A stretch of DNA of 64,000 nucleotides from Ambrosia x helenae (Eukaryota > Streptophyta > Magnoliopsida > Asterales > Asteraceae), in assembly GCA_030844895.1 (NCBI GenBank), contig CM061227.1:75023075-75087074 (forward strand), written 5' to 3'. Each line of letters opens with the position of its first letter. The first letter of the stretch is position 1. Both the position numbers and the translations under genes were made by a program. Below the pieces are notes generated by a model that saw only the letters and a program-made list of their open reading frames with translations, did not search any database and was not told the origin of the DNA. This document shows, one piece after another, positions 1 through 10,431 of the stretch.

Positions 1-169
1 ATTTTTATTACACGTTTATCATTAATATTATACAAATGTGCCTAAGTCTTTATTTATCCTAACACACAACTTATATACATACATAAATGTATATAAATAA
101 TAATAATAATATGATTCTAAATTCTTTTTTTTTTCACATACAAGATTTTTTTTTAAATAAAGCCTTGAG

Positions 170-240
170 TCAAATAGTCAAAGTCCTAGTCAAAGTCTTA
201 GTCAAACAGTCAAAGTCTTAGTCAAATAGTCAATTCATCA
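170..240 (+). repeat. GTCAAA-rich direct repeat array in R1 U3
   Basis: Short units of the form AGTCAAA(T/G/C)AGTC or AAGTCCTAGTC follow one another about eight times, 60-130 bp upstream of the TATA-like box. The array is also present in the 3' LTR near 10676-10742. TTGAC/GTCAA cores resemble W-box-like sites; a regulatory role is inference. Confidence 0.6.
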
Positions 241-297
241 TAAAACCTTACTTTATGGTGTTGACCAATTTTGATGGCTAATTGAATCCAAAACTAG

Positions 298-305
298 TAT
301 AAAAA
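298..305 (+). promoter_or_regulatory. TATA-like box of R1 5' LTR
   Basis: TATAAAAA about 60 bp downstream of the GTCAAA array. The same site in the 3' LTR (near 10805) reads TGTAAAAA, so only the 5' copy keeps the box. Confidence 0.5.
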
Positions 306-2284
306 CCCACCTATGACCCATTATACTTTGCACCTCTAATTGTTTCAATCCGATTAAACTTTCCCTCATACCTTTCTTCTATAGTCTATTACTTCTACAC
401 TTGAAGCTTTGATTATAAGCTCTTGTAATTGGCGAATTGGAAGCTTGATATTCTTTCTTTTTCGTTTTCTTCAATTTGGACTAGCTATGTTGTTGAGTCT
501 TTGGGATTCGCCTCGCATACATTCACAACATATTATTCTATTTTTTTTACGAGACATAACATTTTGCTAAGGTGAGTTTTACATAGCCCCTTTTATTTAT
601 CACCATTTTTGGGGTGAAACATGTTATAACATTATCATTGCAATTCAATCATCAATGTGTCTGTGTGTTTTCTATGTTGCATTATGTCTTGAGCATGATT
701 AGAGTAAGCACCATTCTAGCATAATCATTAACTCCGTACAAGCCGACGGTATACATTGATAGATCTATTGGACTGACAATCCCACCCGGATACGTGCCTC
801 CTACAAAGGTAGCGTGGGTGTTTGTTATCGTATAACATATTCAAGTGGACCATGAGCGTATGGTATGTATCATATTATAACAGTCATCAGGGTTGATTAT
901 GCACTCGATTTTATTTCTAGTATGTTCTCACATATGGACTAGATTGACATGACACATGAATTGCACAACATTTTTATCAAAAACCTATGTAATTCTCACC
1001 AATTTTTGTTGACCCAAAATGTCACACCCTCAAATTTCAACATGCGGGGTTTTACCGCGAGGCGCGTGACACACCAGGATCCAAGTCAACGGTCACAACA
1101 AACGACAACTAAATGTAAGAAAATACGTAAGACATTCCATTAAACAACCAAAACATTATGCTTTGAGCCATAAACCAGCAGCAGAAGCATTTCTTGTTTA
1201 CAACCAAAAGACATATTACAGTTTTTCCAAATCATAGTTTAATATGTAACAAGACTTCTAGACGCCGTGCAAGACTCCGTGCGCGCCTAGCCAATAACCG
1301 CTACCTTAGCGACCTGAGAAAACATGCCAAAAATGTCAACATATAATGCTGGTGAGTTCACAGGTTTTTCTTTTTCAATAATCGTTTCATTAATCCTTTG
1401 AAAACTGTTATCGTTACCGGTATTGTTACTGTTCATACTATGCTTGTTCGTACGCTAGCTAGGCGTCAAGTGTGTTACTCATACGGGCGAAACCATTGCT
1501 GACTGTGTGATACCCCTGTTTACAGACTACCTCATCTTCGGTAAGCCTAGTGTGATTGAGACAACATGCACCCGCCCGGCCTCCAGCCGTCGAGTGGGGT
1601 TTGTCAGGCCCAATAGCGCTATCCATATTTCCCCGCTACATACCCGTATTAGTGGTTTCTAAGGGACTTAGATGAACCGTATAGTAATAAGATGTGAGCC
1701 ATAGTATAACATGAAAACGTGTGTTTATAACTTATAACATGTAAATGTGTGATCCAAAATGTATACGCATGTTTCTCACCCCGAAAACAAAACCAATAAG
1801 GTATGGGGCCGTGAACTCACCTTAGATCGCGTTACTTGAAAACAGTTAAATCAGTGTGCTATGATAGCCCCAAATAGCGGCGACCTATCATAAGATGTAT
1901 GTAAGTACCCGGACTACTAACCCGTAGGTTAACTAGTCCCCGTATGTCCAGACCGTGACCATAAACGTTTGAAAACACTTTTAACTGTTAAACCGACCGT
2001 GCCAGACAAGACCCGACATCCCATTGGTGACCCGACATTCCACGTGTTAGATAAATGCAAGACATCATGCAACATATGTAATTAAACACTTAATGCGCGC
2101 TAGAGTTCACCTAGTCTAGCATAATGTCCAATTAACGCATAAACAGGTCCGAATACGTCTTACTAAGTCATTGGGTGTATCCCGGGGTTCCTATCATGTT
2201 CCTAGGTGTCAAATCGTGTTCCGGGATGTCAAAACGCGTTCACGACAGCAGCACATGCGATTAGGAAAGTTAACTGGTGAGTAG

Positions 2285-2410
2285 GCTTGGTCAACAGGCG
2301 ATCAGGGGCCTAATCGCCTGACACTTCAGGCGATCAGGGCCTAATCGCCCCCTAACAATCCTAATCGCCCCCTGCTTCAGGCGATTAGGATTCCTAATCG
2401 CCTGTTGCAG
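2285..2410 (-). repeat. GGCGATTAGG/CCTAATCGCC inverted-motif cluster, downstream of the LTR TATA
   Basis: At least seven copies of the decamer GGCGATTAGG, its variant GGCGATCAGG, or its complement alternate in both orientations over about 120 bp. Matching copies lie near 7300-7410. On the minus strand this lies downstream of the TATA box. Confidence 0.7.
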
Positions 2411-3185
2411 CTGTGCAATGGGTTTTCGCGCGTTTAACCCTCCAAATCAGATCCGAAACATGCAACGACACCCAATATCAAACCTAAATCATTTACCAAC
2501 CCATTTCAAGCAAAAACCCCCAACATATCACTGATCTAGCATGTTCTATGCAATTATTTCCTAGAATGGCAAGGTACTAGGTTTCTTCTACCAACCTTAT
2601 CTTTCCTTAAATGGAAACAATCAGATTTCAAACTCTACAAACATGTAACTCACAAAACCTCTGATCTAACATCTTCCTAGCATGAATCCTAACAACATTG
2701 CATCAACAATCATACCATAATCATCCTAAATCCTCAAGAACATACAAATGGGTCAAAATATGCATTTTCTTCAAAACACCACAATAATGGCTAAGATTCT
2801 AAGACAACCTTCCTAATAACCTCTACATAACAGAAGTACAATCATATCTTGAAAACATTCATGTTAAAATCACCAAGAAGACCAACATATGCATGTAAAC
2901 TTCACATATAACAAGCATTAAGGTGTAGACTTAGTTTAGGACTCTTTTGAAAGGTTTTTAAAGACACATTTTGGTAAAACAAGGTCTGGAACTTTGGGGA
3001 ACTCAAAATAACAACTTTACAAAGGTTAGGGATGAAGAACACACCTTGGATTTTGCTAAAGAAAGGTGTGTAAGCTTGGGGATGATGATTTTTGTAGCAA
3101 AAAGAGTTCCAGAGGTGTTTCAAGGTGTGTGGGTGGTTTGGGAGCAGCTAGGGTTGTTCTAGAGGTGTTTGGAGAGTTAAGGGTT

Positions 3186-3195
3186 CTATTTATAG
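3186..3195 (-). promoter_or_regulatory. TATA box of T1 3' LTR
   Basis: CTATAAATAG on the minus strand, immediately downstream of the second GGCGATTAGG-type cluster (3224-3362). An identical copy is at 8191-8200 in the 5' LTR, where it would drive the element. Confidence 0.7.
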
Positions 3196-3223
3196 GTGTT
3201 TTGACCCGGACCCTGCAGTATAG

Positions 3224-3362
3224 GCGAGTAGCAGCACCCTCCATGCGATTGGGGGCCTAATCGCGTATAACCTCAAGCGATTAGGTCCCAATCGCCTCTA
3301 AACTCTCCTACTCGCATGAAGATATAGGCGATTAGGGGTTCTCCCAGCTCCTAATCGCCCCA
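3224..3362 (-). promoter_or_regulatory. GGCGATTAGG/GGCGAGTAG inverted-motif cluster upstream of TATA
   Basis: Eight or so short motifs (GGCGATTAGG, GCGATTAGGT, CCTAATCGC, TACTCGC and relatives) alternate in both orientations just upstream of the minus-strand TATA box. Element C has the same arrangement at 27241-27420. Each motif contains CpG. Confidence 0.65.
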
Positions 3363-3740
3363 GTGATGCTGGAACGGGTTTTTGGCGCGTTAAACACTAC
3401 TTTAACATATTTAAACACGTATTCACATACCGATAAGTCACATAATGATTTCAAACATATAATGCATGATAACTAACACGTTTACATCCGTTCACCAATT
3501 CCCGGGACTCGAGACTCGTGTGTGCGTTAAACCCGGCGATTCCACGAATCGCCGATCCTTGTACCCATAGTTATGGACCGACCCCCGATGACCCCGCGGA
3601 TCATCATAACGACTCCCGATGATTCCTAGAATCATCATACCGACTCGAATGACCTCGTTAAGGACGTAATATGCATGACTCGCTAAGGTAGACTTACTAG
3701 TTTAGTCAACGTTACTAACCTGAGTTTGCCGGGTGTCACA

Positions 3741-3777
3741 TCATCCCCCTGTTGAAAGGAATCTCGCCCCGAGATTC
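3741..3777 (-). other. T1 polypurine tract and upstream stem-loop
   Basis: On the minus strand, the perfect inverted repeat GAATCTCG-GGG-CGAGATTC (3759-3777) is followed by a purine-rich tract (AGGGGGATGA) that abuts the 3' LTR. The tract primes plus-strand DNA synthesis. The stem-loop recurs in R1, C and E. Confidence 0.8.
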
Positions 3778-4254
3778 GCCCTCCGACAGTAATGAGTGTC
3801 AGCCCAAGCACACGGGAACCCCCCTGACCCATCAGAGTCTCGGCCCACCACGTGAACCGTAATAAATCTAGATAACACAAAAGATGACCCACCAAGCACG
3901 CAACTGAGCATCCAGCGCCCAAAGCAACGTTCCCCGAAAGTACAGGAAGATATAAGGGTCGCGACTAGGGATGTTAGGAATGAGTACTCCGACCCGCGAA
4001 GCTAATTCCTCGACACGAATATGGAACGGCTGTAGTTAACTGTCACATAACCAACCCGTCCCGACCGGAGGTATGCTGAAGACCCTTGAGATCGGTATAA
4101 ACGAAGTATCAGGTACCGTCCAAGCAGTGCTTCCAGACTACCTCCTCACATCGAATTTAGACACTCGAGACCCGAACAAAATGCAACACGATGCACGATA
4201 ACCAAGGACTTACCCTCCCAAGGTGTAGACACAAAGGATAGTAACAGATAAAGT
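3778..4254 (-). other. Internal T1 sequence without recognisable gene
   Basis: About 480 bp between the gag remnant and the purine tract, where pol should lie. I see no protease, RT or integrase motif on either strand. It is what remains after internal deletion, or filler. Confidence 0.5.
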
Positions 4255-5355
4255 TTAACGGATATGAAACGCTTGACAGTACGAAAGCCAAAGTAAAAGT
4301 GAAGCAACACGACAAATAAAGGACGTACCGGTAGTAGTATCAGGTTCCCCTTTGCCTCCGTCATTGTCCTGTTTCATCATAGGACAATCGCGCTTGAAAT
4401 GCCCCGTTTCCCCGCAGTTGTAGCAGCCCTGATTTCCCCACGAAGCGGGAGTAGCACCTGTAGCCTGAGCCGGCTTAGTTGGAAGACTGGCCCGACAATC
4501 CTTAGCAAAATGGCCCGTCTTATTACAGCGCTCGCAACGAAACCTGTCACAATTCCCATAGTGATGAAACCCACACAGATCGCACCTCGGTTTCTTCCCG
4601 GTATACCCACCCTGTTTCAGGTCGGACGACGATCCCAAAGCTTCAACCCTCTTCACCTGCTGCTACGGTTGACCCGAACCCGAGCTCTTACCAGAACCAT
4701 CCCACTTCCTCTTGTGGTCCACCGGTGCTTTCACAGTGGTGCCCCTAGGAGGTAAAACACCCTCAGCAACCTTCATATTCGTCAGCCTGTGAGCCGACCG
4801 AACAACCTCAGAATACACCGCAAGATTTCCCGCAGCTACTAACCCCCTAACCTCCGGTACCAGCCCCGCAACATAATGCTCGATCCTTCTGTACTCCGGC
4901 GTGTGCAGATCCGGGCACAACACCGCCAGCTCATTATGCCTAGCCGAATACACCTCAATCTCGGACCCCACCATTTTGTGATTCCAGACTTCGTGCTCGA
5001 GCTTTTGGACCTCGTCCCACTGCCCCTTCGGTCCCATTGAAGTTGTGGGGTTTGCAATCCATGAACTTTTTGTAAGAGCACTGAGGTGGAGGGGGATTAA
5101 CAGCGCCACCTGGGACAGAACGCTCAGGTAAACAATCAAGAAGAGAAATAAGATGCCCAGAAACAAGGTAGAGTGGGTAGCAATCGACTTACCACCCATA
5201 GCGTTGTGGGCAGCTTGGAACGCAGCTAAAGCCACATTCACATGCTGTTGCATCAGATTGTTCAGCTCCTCCTGGGTCATGTTAATGTTGCCACGACCGC
5301 CACCACCGCGGCCGCCAGCACGGCCACCCCTTCGACCGCCACGAGCTCCCGACAT
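4255..5355 (-). pseudogene. gag: T1 gag (capsid deleted, two CCHC knuckles kept)
   Basis: Tekay-type Gag, the particle protein. Exon 1 (5355-5193) starts at the ATG at 5355 and encodes a Gly/Arg-rich N-terminus followed by NINMTQEELNNLMQ. An 83-bp intron follows. Exon 2 begins with the conserved CSYKKFMDCKPHNF stretch, then loses most of the capsid domain (about 80 residues, judged against element C). The junction shifts frame. Downstream the frame reads QKLEHEVWN, LAVLCPDLHTPEYRRIEHYV and a basic tail. An in-frame TAG at 4660-4662 precedes a tail with zinc knuckles CERCNKTGHFAKDC and CYNCGETGHFKRDC. The frame ends at 4255 after a short protease-like start. It is not functional as spliced. 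Confidence 0.85.
5110..5192 (-). other. Intron in T1 gag
   Basis: 83 bp with donor G|GTAAGTCG and acceptor TCCCAG|G on the minus strand. It splits a glycine codon (phase 1). Elements C (22211-22292) and E (39847-39932) have an intron at the same position and phase. Without splicing the capsid frame is not reached. Confidence 0.75.
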
Positions 5356-6009
5356 CTTCTGCCAGAACAAGAACAAAACACTCAGTCCATCACCCACGCT
5401 AAACCAACAGGAATCAAAAAGGAATAAGGAATTGGGTCCAAACGTGACCATTGATCCCAACGCGAGGTCCACCAGGTCTTCCATGCATTTCAACTTATGA
5501 TTTCGTGTGCACCCGAAATGATAAATTGCTCTACATGGTCCTCTAGGCGTGCCCCGAGCTTGAACCTCAAGCCACCCTATACCCTCAACTTAGAAGAATC
5601 GACCAACCCAAGGGATTTCCAAGTGACTAATCACTTAGAGGTAAATTTCAACGAGCGCATGTGCAAGTTAGTGTGTGTAGGCAGGTGTGTCCATTGGAGC
5701 ATAGAAGGGAGATGTCCGAGTCCTGGACAGATCTCAAGAATGAGTCGAAGTTGCTCCAATGTACACCACCGCCGTGTAGAGTCCAACAAACAAGTCCCTC
5801 TGACTTTAACCCGAAAGGAAGGATAGAGTAGAGTTAGAAACAACAAAGACAAGGGATATAATATGCCACTGTGTGCTAAGGATACCGACACCCCGACAAA
5901 GTTAATATGCTTACCCAAAGACACGACTCATACGTATGTGACCGTCTAGTGTGTGCAAGACTCGGCTATAGACTAGACTCTACATGCAGCCCTAGTTCAC
6001 TATAACCAT
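5356..6009 (-). other. T1 5' leader
   Basis: About 650 bp between primer site and gag ATG. Open frames here on both strands are short and resemble nothing I know; unlike element E I see no extra ORF upstream of gag. Confidence 0.5.
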
Positions 6010-6023
6010 TGGCTCTGATACCA
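6010..6023 (-). other. T1 primer binding site (initiator tRNA-Met)
   Basis: Minus strand TGGTATCAGAGCCA, three bases inside the 5' LTR end. Typical of plant elements primed by initiator tRNA-Met. Confidence 0.9.
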
Positions 6024-6026
6024 ATC

Positions 6027-8745
6027 TGTCACACCCTCAAATTTCCACATGCGGGGTTTTACCGCGAGGCGCGTGACACACCAGGATCCAAGTCAACGGT
6101 CACAACAAACGACAACTAAATGTAAGAAAATACGTAAGACATTCCATTAAACAACCAAAACATTATGCTTTGAGCCATAAACCAGCAGCAGAAGCATTTC
6201 TTGTTTACAACCAAAAGACATATTACAGTTTTTCCAAATCATAGTTTAATATGTAACAAGACTTCTAGACGCCGTGCAAGACTCCGTGCGCGCCTAGCCA
6301 ATAACCGCTACCTTAGCGACCTGAGAAAACATGCCAAAAATGTCAACATATAATGCTGGTGAGTTCACAGGTTTTTCTTTTTCAATAATCGTTTCATTAA
6401 TCCTTTGAAAACTGTTATCGTTACCGGTATTGTTACTGTTCATACTATGCTTGTTCGTACGCTAGCTAGGCGTCAAGTGTGTTACTCATACGGGCGAAAC
6501 CATTGCTGACTGTGTGATACCCTGTTTACAGACTACCTCATCTTCGGTAAGCCTAGTGTGATTGAGACAACATGCACCCGCCCGGCCTCCAGCCGTCGAG
6601 TGGGGTTTGTCAGGCCCAATAGCGCTATCCATATTTCCCCGCTACATACCGTATTAGTGGTTTCTAAGGGACTTAGATGAACCGTATAGTAATAAGATGT
6701 GAGCCATAGTATAACATGAAAACGTGTGTTTATAACTTATAACATGTAAATGTGTGATCCAAAATGTATACGCATGTTTCTCACCCCGAAAACAAAACCA
6801 ATAAGGTATGGGGCCGTGAACTCACCTTAGATCGCGTTACTTGAAAACAGTTAAATCAGTGTGCTATGATAGCCCCAAATAGCGGCGACCTATCATAAGA
6901 TGTATGTAAGTACCCGGACTAATAACCCGTAGGTTAACTAGTCCCCGTATGTCCAGACCGTGACCATAAACGTTTGAAAACACTTTTAACTGTTAAACCG
7001 ACCGTGCCAGACAAGACCCGACATCCCATTGGTGACCCGACATTCCACGTGTTAGATAAATGCAAGACATCATGCAACATATGTAATTAAACACTTAATG
7101 CGCGCAAGAGTTCACCTAGTCTAGCATAATGTCCAATTAACGCATAAACAGGTCCGAATACGTCTTACTAAGTCATTGGGTGTATCCCGGGGTTCCTATC
7201 ATGTTCCTAGGTGTCAAATCGTGTTCCGGGATGTCAAAACGCGTTCACGACAGCAGCACATGCGATTAGGAAAGTCAACTGGTGAGTAGGCTTGGTCAAC
7301 AGGCGATCAGGGGCCTAATCGCCTGACACTTCAGGCGATCAGGGCCTAATCGCCCCCTAACAATCCTAATCGCCCCCTGCTTCAGGCGATTAGGATTCCT
7401 AATCGCCTGTTGCAGCTGTGCAATGGGTTTTCGCGCGTTTAACCCTCCAAATCAGATCCGAAACATGCAACGACACCCAATATCAAACCTAAATCATTTA
7501 CCAACCCATTTCAAGCAAAAACCCCCAACATATCACTGATCTAGCATGTTCTATGCAATTATTTCCTAGAATGGCAAGGTACTAGGTTTCTTCTACCAAC
7601 CTTATCTTTCCTTAAATGGAAACAATCAGATTTCAAACTCTACAAACATGTAACTCACAAAACCTCTGATCTAACATCTTCCTAGCATGAATCCTAACAA
7701 CATTGCATCAACAATCATACCATAATCATCCTAAATCCTCAAGAACATACAAATGGGTCAAAATATGCATTTTCTTCAAAACACCACAATAATGGCTAAG
7801 ATTCTAAGACAACCTTCCTAATAACCTCTACATAACAGAAGTACAATCATATCTTGAAAACATTCATGTTAAAATCACCAAGAAGACCAACATATGCATG
7901 TAAACTTCACATATAACAAGCATTAAGGTGTAGACTTAGTTTAGGACTCTTTTGAAAGGTTTTTAAAGACACATTTTGGTAAAACAAGGTCTGGAACTTT
8001 GGGGAACTCAAAATAACAACTTTACAAAGGTTAGGGATGAAGAACACACCTTGGATTTTGCTAAAGAAAGGTGTGTAAGCTTGGGGATGATGATTTTTGT
8101 AGCAAAAAGAGTTCCAGAGGTGTTTCAAGGTGTGTGGGTGGTTTGGGAGCAGCTAGGGTTGTTCTAGAGGTGTTTGGAGAGTTAAGGGTTCTATTTATAG
8201 GTGTTTTGACCCGGACCCTGCAGTATAGGCGAGTAGCAGCACCCTCCATGCGATTGGGGGCCTAATCGCGTATAACCTCAAGCGATTAGGTCCCAATCGC
8301 CTCTAAACTCTCCTACTCGCATGAAGATATAGGCGATTAGGGGTTCTCCCAGCTCCTAATCGCCCCAGTGATGCTGGAACGGGTTTTTGGCGCGTTAAAC
8401 ACTATTTTAACATATTTAAACACGTATTCACATACCGATAAGTCACATAATGATTTCAAACATATAATGCATGATAACTAACACGTTTACATCCGTTCAC
8501 CAATTCCCGGGACTCGAGACTCGTGTGTGCGTTAAACCCGGCGATTCCACGAATCGCCGATCCTTGTACCCATAGTTATGGACCGACCCCCGATGACCCC
8601 GCGGATCATCATAACGACTCCCGATGATTCCTAGAATCATCATACCGACTCGACTGACCTCGTTAAGGACGTAATATGCATGACTCGCTAAGGTAGACTT
8701 ACTAGTTTAGTCAACGTTACTAACCTGAGTTTGCCGGGTGTCACA
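6027..8745 (-). repeat. T1 5' LTR
   Basis: 2719 bp, begins TGTGACACCC at 8745 and ends TGTGACA at 6027 on the minus strand. TATA box at 8191-8200, with motif clusters as in the other LTR. Confidence 0.95.
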
Positions 8746-8969
8746 CAAAACATTTTCAACTTAACATGTTTCAGGTTCTATTTGCTTGAAGATTTGAATT
8801 GATGCTTAAAGATATGTGTATAGTTTTATTCAATTTGATGTACAAATTCTAGAACAATTGTATGTAATTCATTTAAATTATTTAATGGAATTTATTATTC
8901 ACCATGAGCTACTGAACAATCATCAATACGTGACATCCCGATGTTTCCGCCATCGGTTGGGGTGTTACA
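8746..8969 (+). repeat. R1 5' LTR, proximal part
   Basis: Resumes after the T1 insertion with the duplicated CAAAA and matches 11522-11745. Ends GGGGTGTTACA. Confidence 0.92.
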
Positions 8970-8972
8970 GAT

Positions 8973-8986
8973 TGGTATCAGAGCCA
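8973..8986 (+). other. R1 primer binding site (initiator tRNA-Met)
   Basis: TGGTATCAGAGCCA three bases after the 5' LTR end. Confidence 0.9.
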
Positions 8987-9809
8987 TGGTTATAGGGAAT
9001 TAGGTTATTAGAAAAATAATCTAGTCTATAACCATAGGATTTAACCAGTACTTGCTTCTTTTACTTGCTATTCTCTATCTCCCTCCTACTTCTTATCCCT
9101 ACTTTCATCCTTACAAGAAGGTTGCTCTCCACCATTGGATCTACTCTTAGACTAATAGGACAAAATCCTCAGGTTTAGCCTGAACCACCTTGAGATCTCG
9201 TCGAAGTTCTAGATTTTAATAACGAACACGTGCAATCTGGAAGGGTGAACGCCTGTATTCTGAGTCTTCTGTCTAGGCTGGCATTGCGCATATATCCCAA
9301 TCAGACGAGGGACCCGGATGCCTACCTGGGAATTCTCGGGATGAGTGTTCACTTATAGGCTAAAGCATGTCTTCATATGTTATTAGAATTTAGAATCTTT
9401 GATAAGTCAACGTTTTCGTTTATTCGTTTTAATTAAATGAATAAATGATTACATTCCTTACATTACCTCATTGTCCTTCATTCAACCCATATCTTATTGA
9501 ACATTCATTACCCAAATCACTTCCGTAACCGATGCCCTAAACTAATCAGAGATCAAGATCCTCCAGCTACCTAACCGCAAGTCTCACCATTTGACTATTG
9601 GTTGCTTTTATTCTATGTATTGACGCTATTTGATTCAAGTAATAAAATATTTGTCTGAGAGTTGTTACATGGTGCATGATTGTTTGAATGTGAACTAATT
9701 ATATAAATCTATATAACTACAACTCATATACTGTGCTTGTTATACTTGCTTGCATAAACATGTTATCAATTTGCAACCTATGTGTATAATAAATGCTGCA
9801 CTTAATAGA
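8987..9809 (+). other. R1 internal non-coding region
   Basis: About 820 bp with no frame resembling gag or pol. The first 70 bp resemble the sequence after the primer site of element E (38665 onward), which links R1 to the gypsy group. Confidence 0.6.
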
Positions 9810-9989
9810 GGTCATCATGCCTTTTCAACAGTCGGGAGAGGCCCTACAACCTGCTCCACGACTGGTGGAGGCTATCGAACCTACTCAACGATTGGTAGAG
9901 GTCATTATGCCTTTTCAACAGTCGGGAGAGGCCCTACAACCTACTCCACGACTGGTGGAGGCTATCGGACCTGCTCAACAATCGGTGGA
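9810..9989 (+). repeat. Six 30-bp tandem units in a 90-bp higher-order pattern
   Basis: Units start at 9810, 9840, 9870, 9900, 9930 and 9960, each beginning GG and ending in GGGAGA or GGTRGA. Units 1 and 4, 2 and 5, and 3 and 6 are the closest pairs, so a 30-bp unit first multiplied and a 90-bp trimer then doubled. Two frames stay open across it. The one from 9750 to 10019 gives ten-residue units of the form G-x4-STxGx; the one from 9793 to 9996 gives a 30-residue repeat. Whether either is translated is unknown. Confidence 0.85.
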
Positions 9990-10395
9990 GATATAGAAGG
10001 ACGCAAAACTTTAATGTAAGGTAAATTGGTGATTGCGGTCCGGAACGTAATTATGAATTTACAGGTACGTTAAGGTAGTGTGAAATTCTATCAAGGTTTT
10101 CAGTAAATAACCAATTATAAACTCTAGTTACCTGGTAGTTCATTTAGTCTTTCTATAGTCAATCAACTCATGCATTTCTTTTAGGAGTCCTAAAACTTAA
10201 GATTCTTATTCTCCTTGCTATTTCAGATGAACCTAATCCAACCCTTAAAACTCACACATATCAAAACTCTTACCCAAATTATTCGAAACAATTTATTCTG
10301 TTACCTATAAATTTATGTCATGCCTTAACTCGAAACTTCCCAAACCACCCTTGTCCTAATTTCTACCCAATCACCTTCAACCCTGTGTTTTCAAT
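9990..10395 (+). other. R1 internal 3' non-coding region
   Basis: About 400 A/T-rich bases between the minisatellite and the 3' stem-loop. I see no gene or clear signal in it. Confidence 0.4.
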
Positions 10396-10431
10396 AAACT
10401 TCGGGACGAAGTTTCCAAAAGTAGGGGAGAC
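10396..10431 (+). other. R1 stem-loop and polypurine tract
   Basis: Perfect stem AAACTTCG-GGA-CGAAGTTT (10396-10414), then a purine tract AAAAGTAGGGGAGA that ends one base before the 3' LTR. Confidence 0.8.

Larger units (their letters stand above)
1..1019 (+). repeat. R1 5' LTR, distal part (cut by window edge)
   Basis: Matches 10506-11526 nearly base for base, with a handful of substitutions and small length changes in A/T runs (about 0.5% by eye). This part carries the U3 region, with a TATA-like box at 298-305. T1 interrupts the LTR after 1019. Confidence 0.92.
1020..3740 (-). repeat. T1 3' LTR
   Basis: 2721 bp, almost identical to 6027-8745. Short ORFs in it (for example 2902-3123) recur at the matching place of the other LTR and look like no known protein, so I do not call genes. 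Confidence 0.95.
1020..8745 (-). mobile_element. Element T1: internally deleted Tekay-type gypsy element
   Basis: Two LTRs of about 2.72 kb begin TGTGACACC and end TGTGACA when read on the minus strand. They enclose only 2.29 kb of internal sequence. A 5-bp target duplication CAAAA lies at 1015-1019 and 8746-8750. The intact R1 3' LTR near 11522 shows the empty site with a single CAAAA. The primer site is at 6010-6023 and the purine tract next to 3741, so it reads on the minus strand. I count about six substitutions and two 1-bp indels between the LTRs (about 0.2%), so insertion was recent. Gag is partly present; protease, RT, RNase H and integrase are deleted. Its LTRs are the same family as those of element C. 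Confidence 0.95.

Noticed and set aside
170..240. CRISPR-like spaced repeats (GTCAAA array)
   Set aside because: Units are too short and irregular, and the sequence is a plant LTR; CRISPR is not expected in a nuclear genome.
3683..3922. Minus-strand frame at 3683-3922
   Set aside because: It spans the LTR/interior boundary of T1 and has no family features.
2902..8128. Identical 62-73 codon frames at 2902-3260 and 7907-8265
   Set aside because: They lie at the same place in the two T1 LTRs, overlap in several frames and resemble no protein; they are LTR sequence, not genes.
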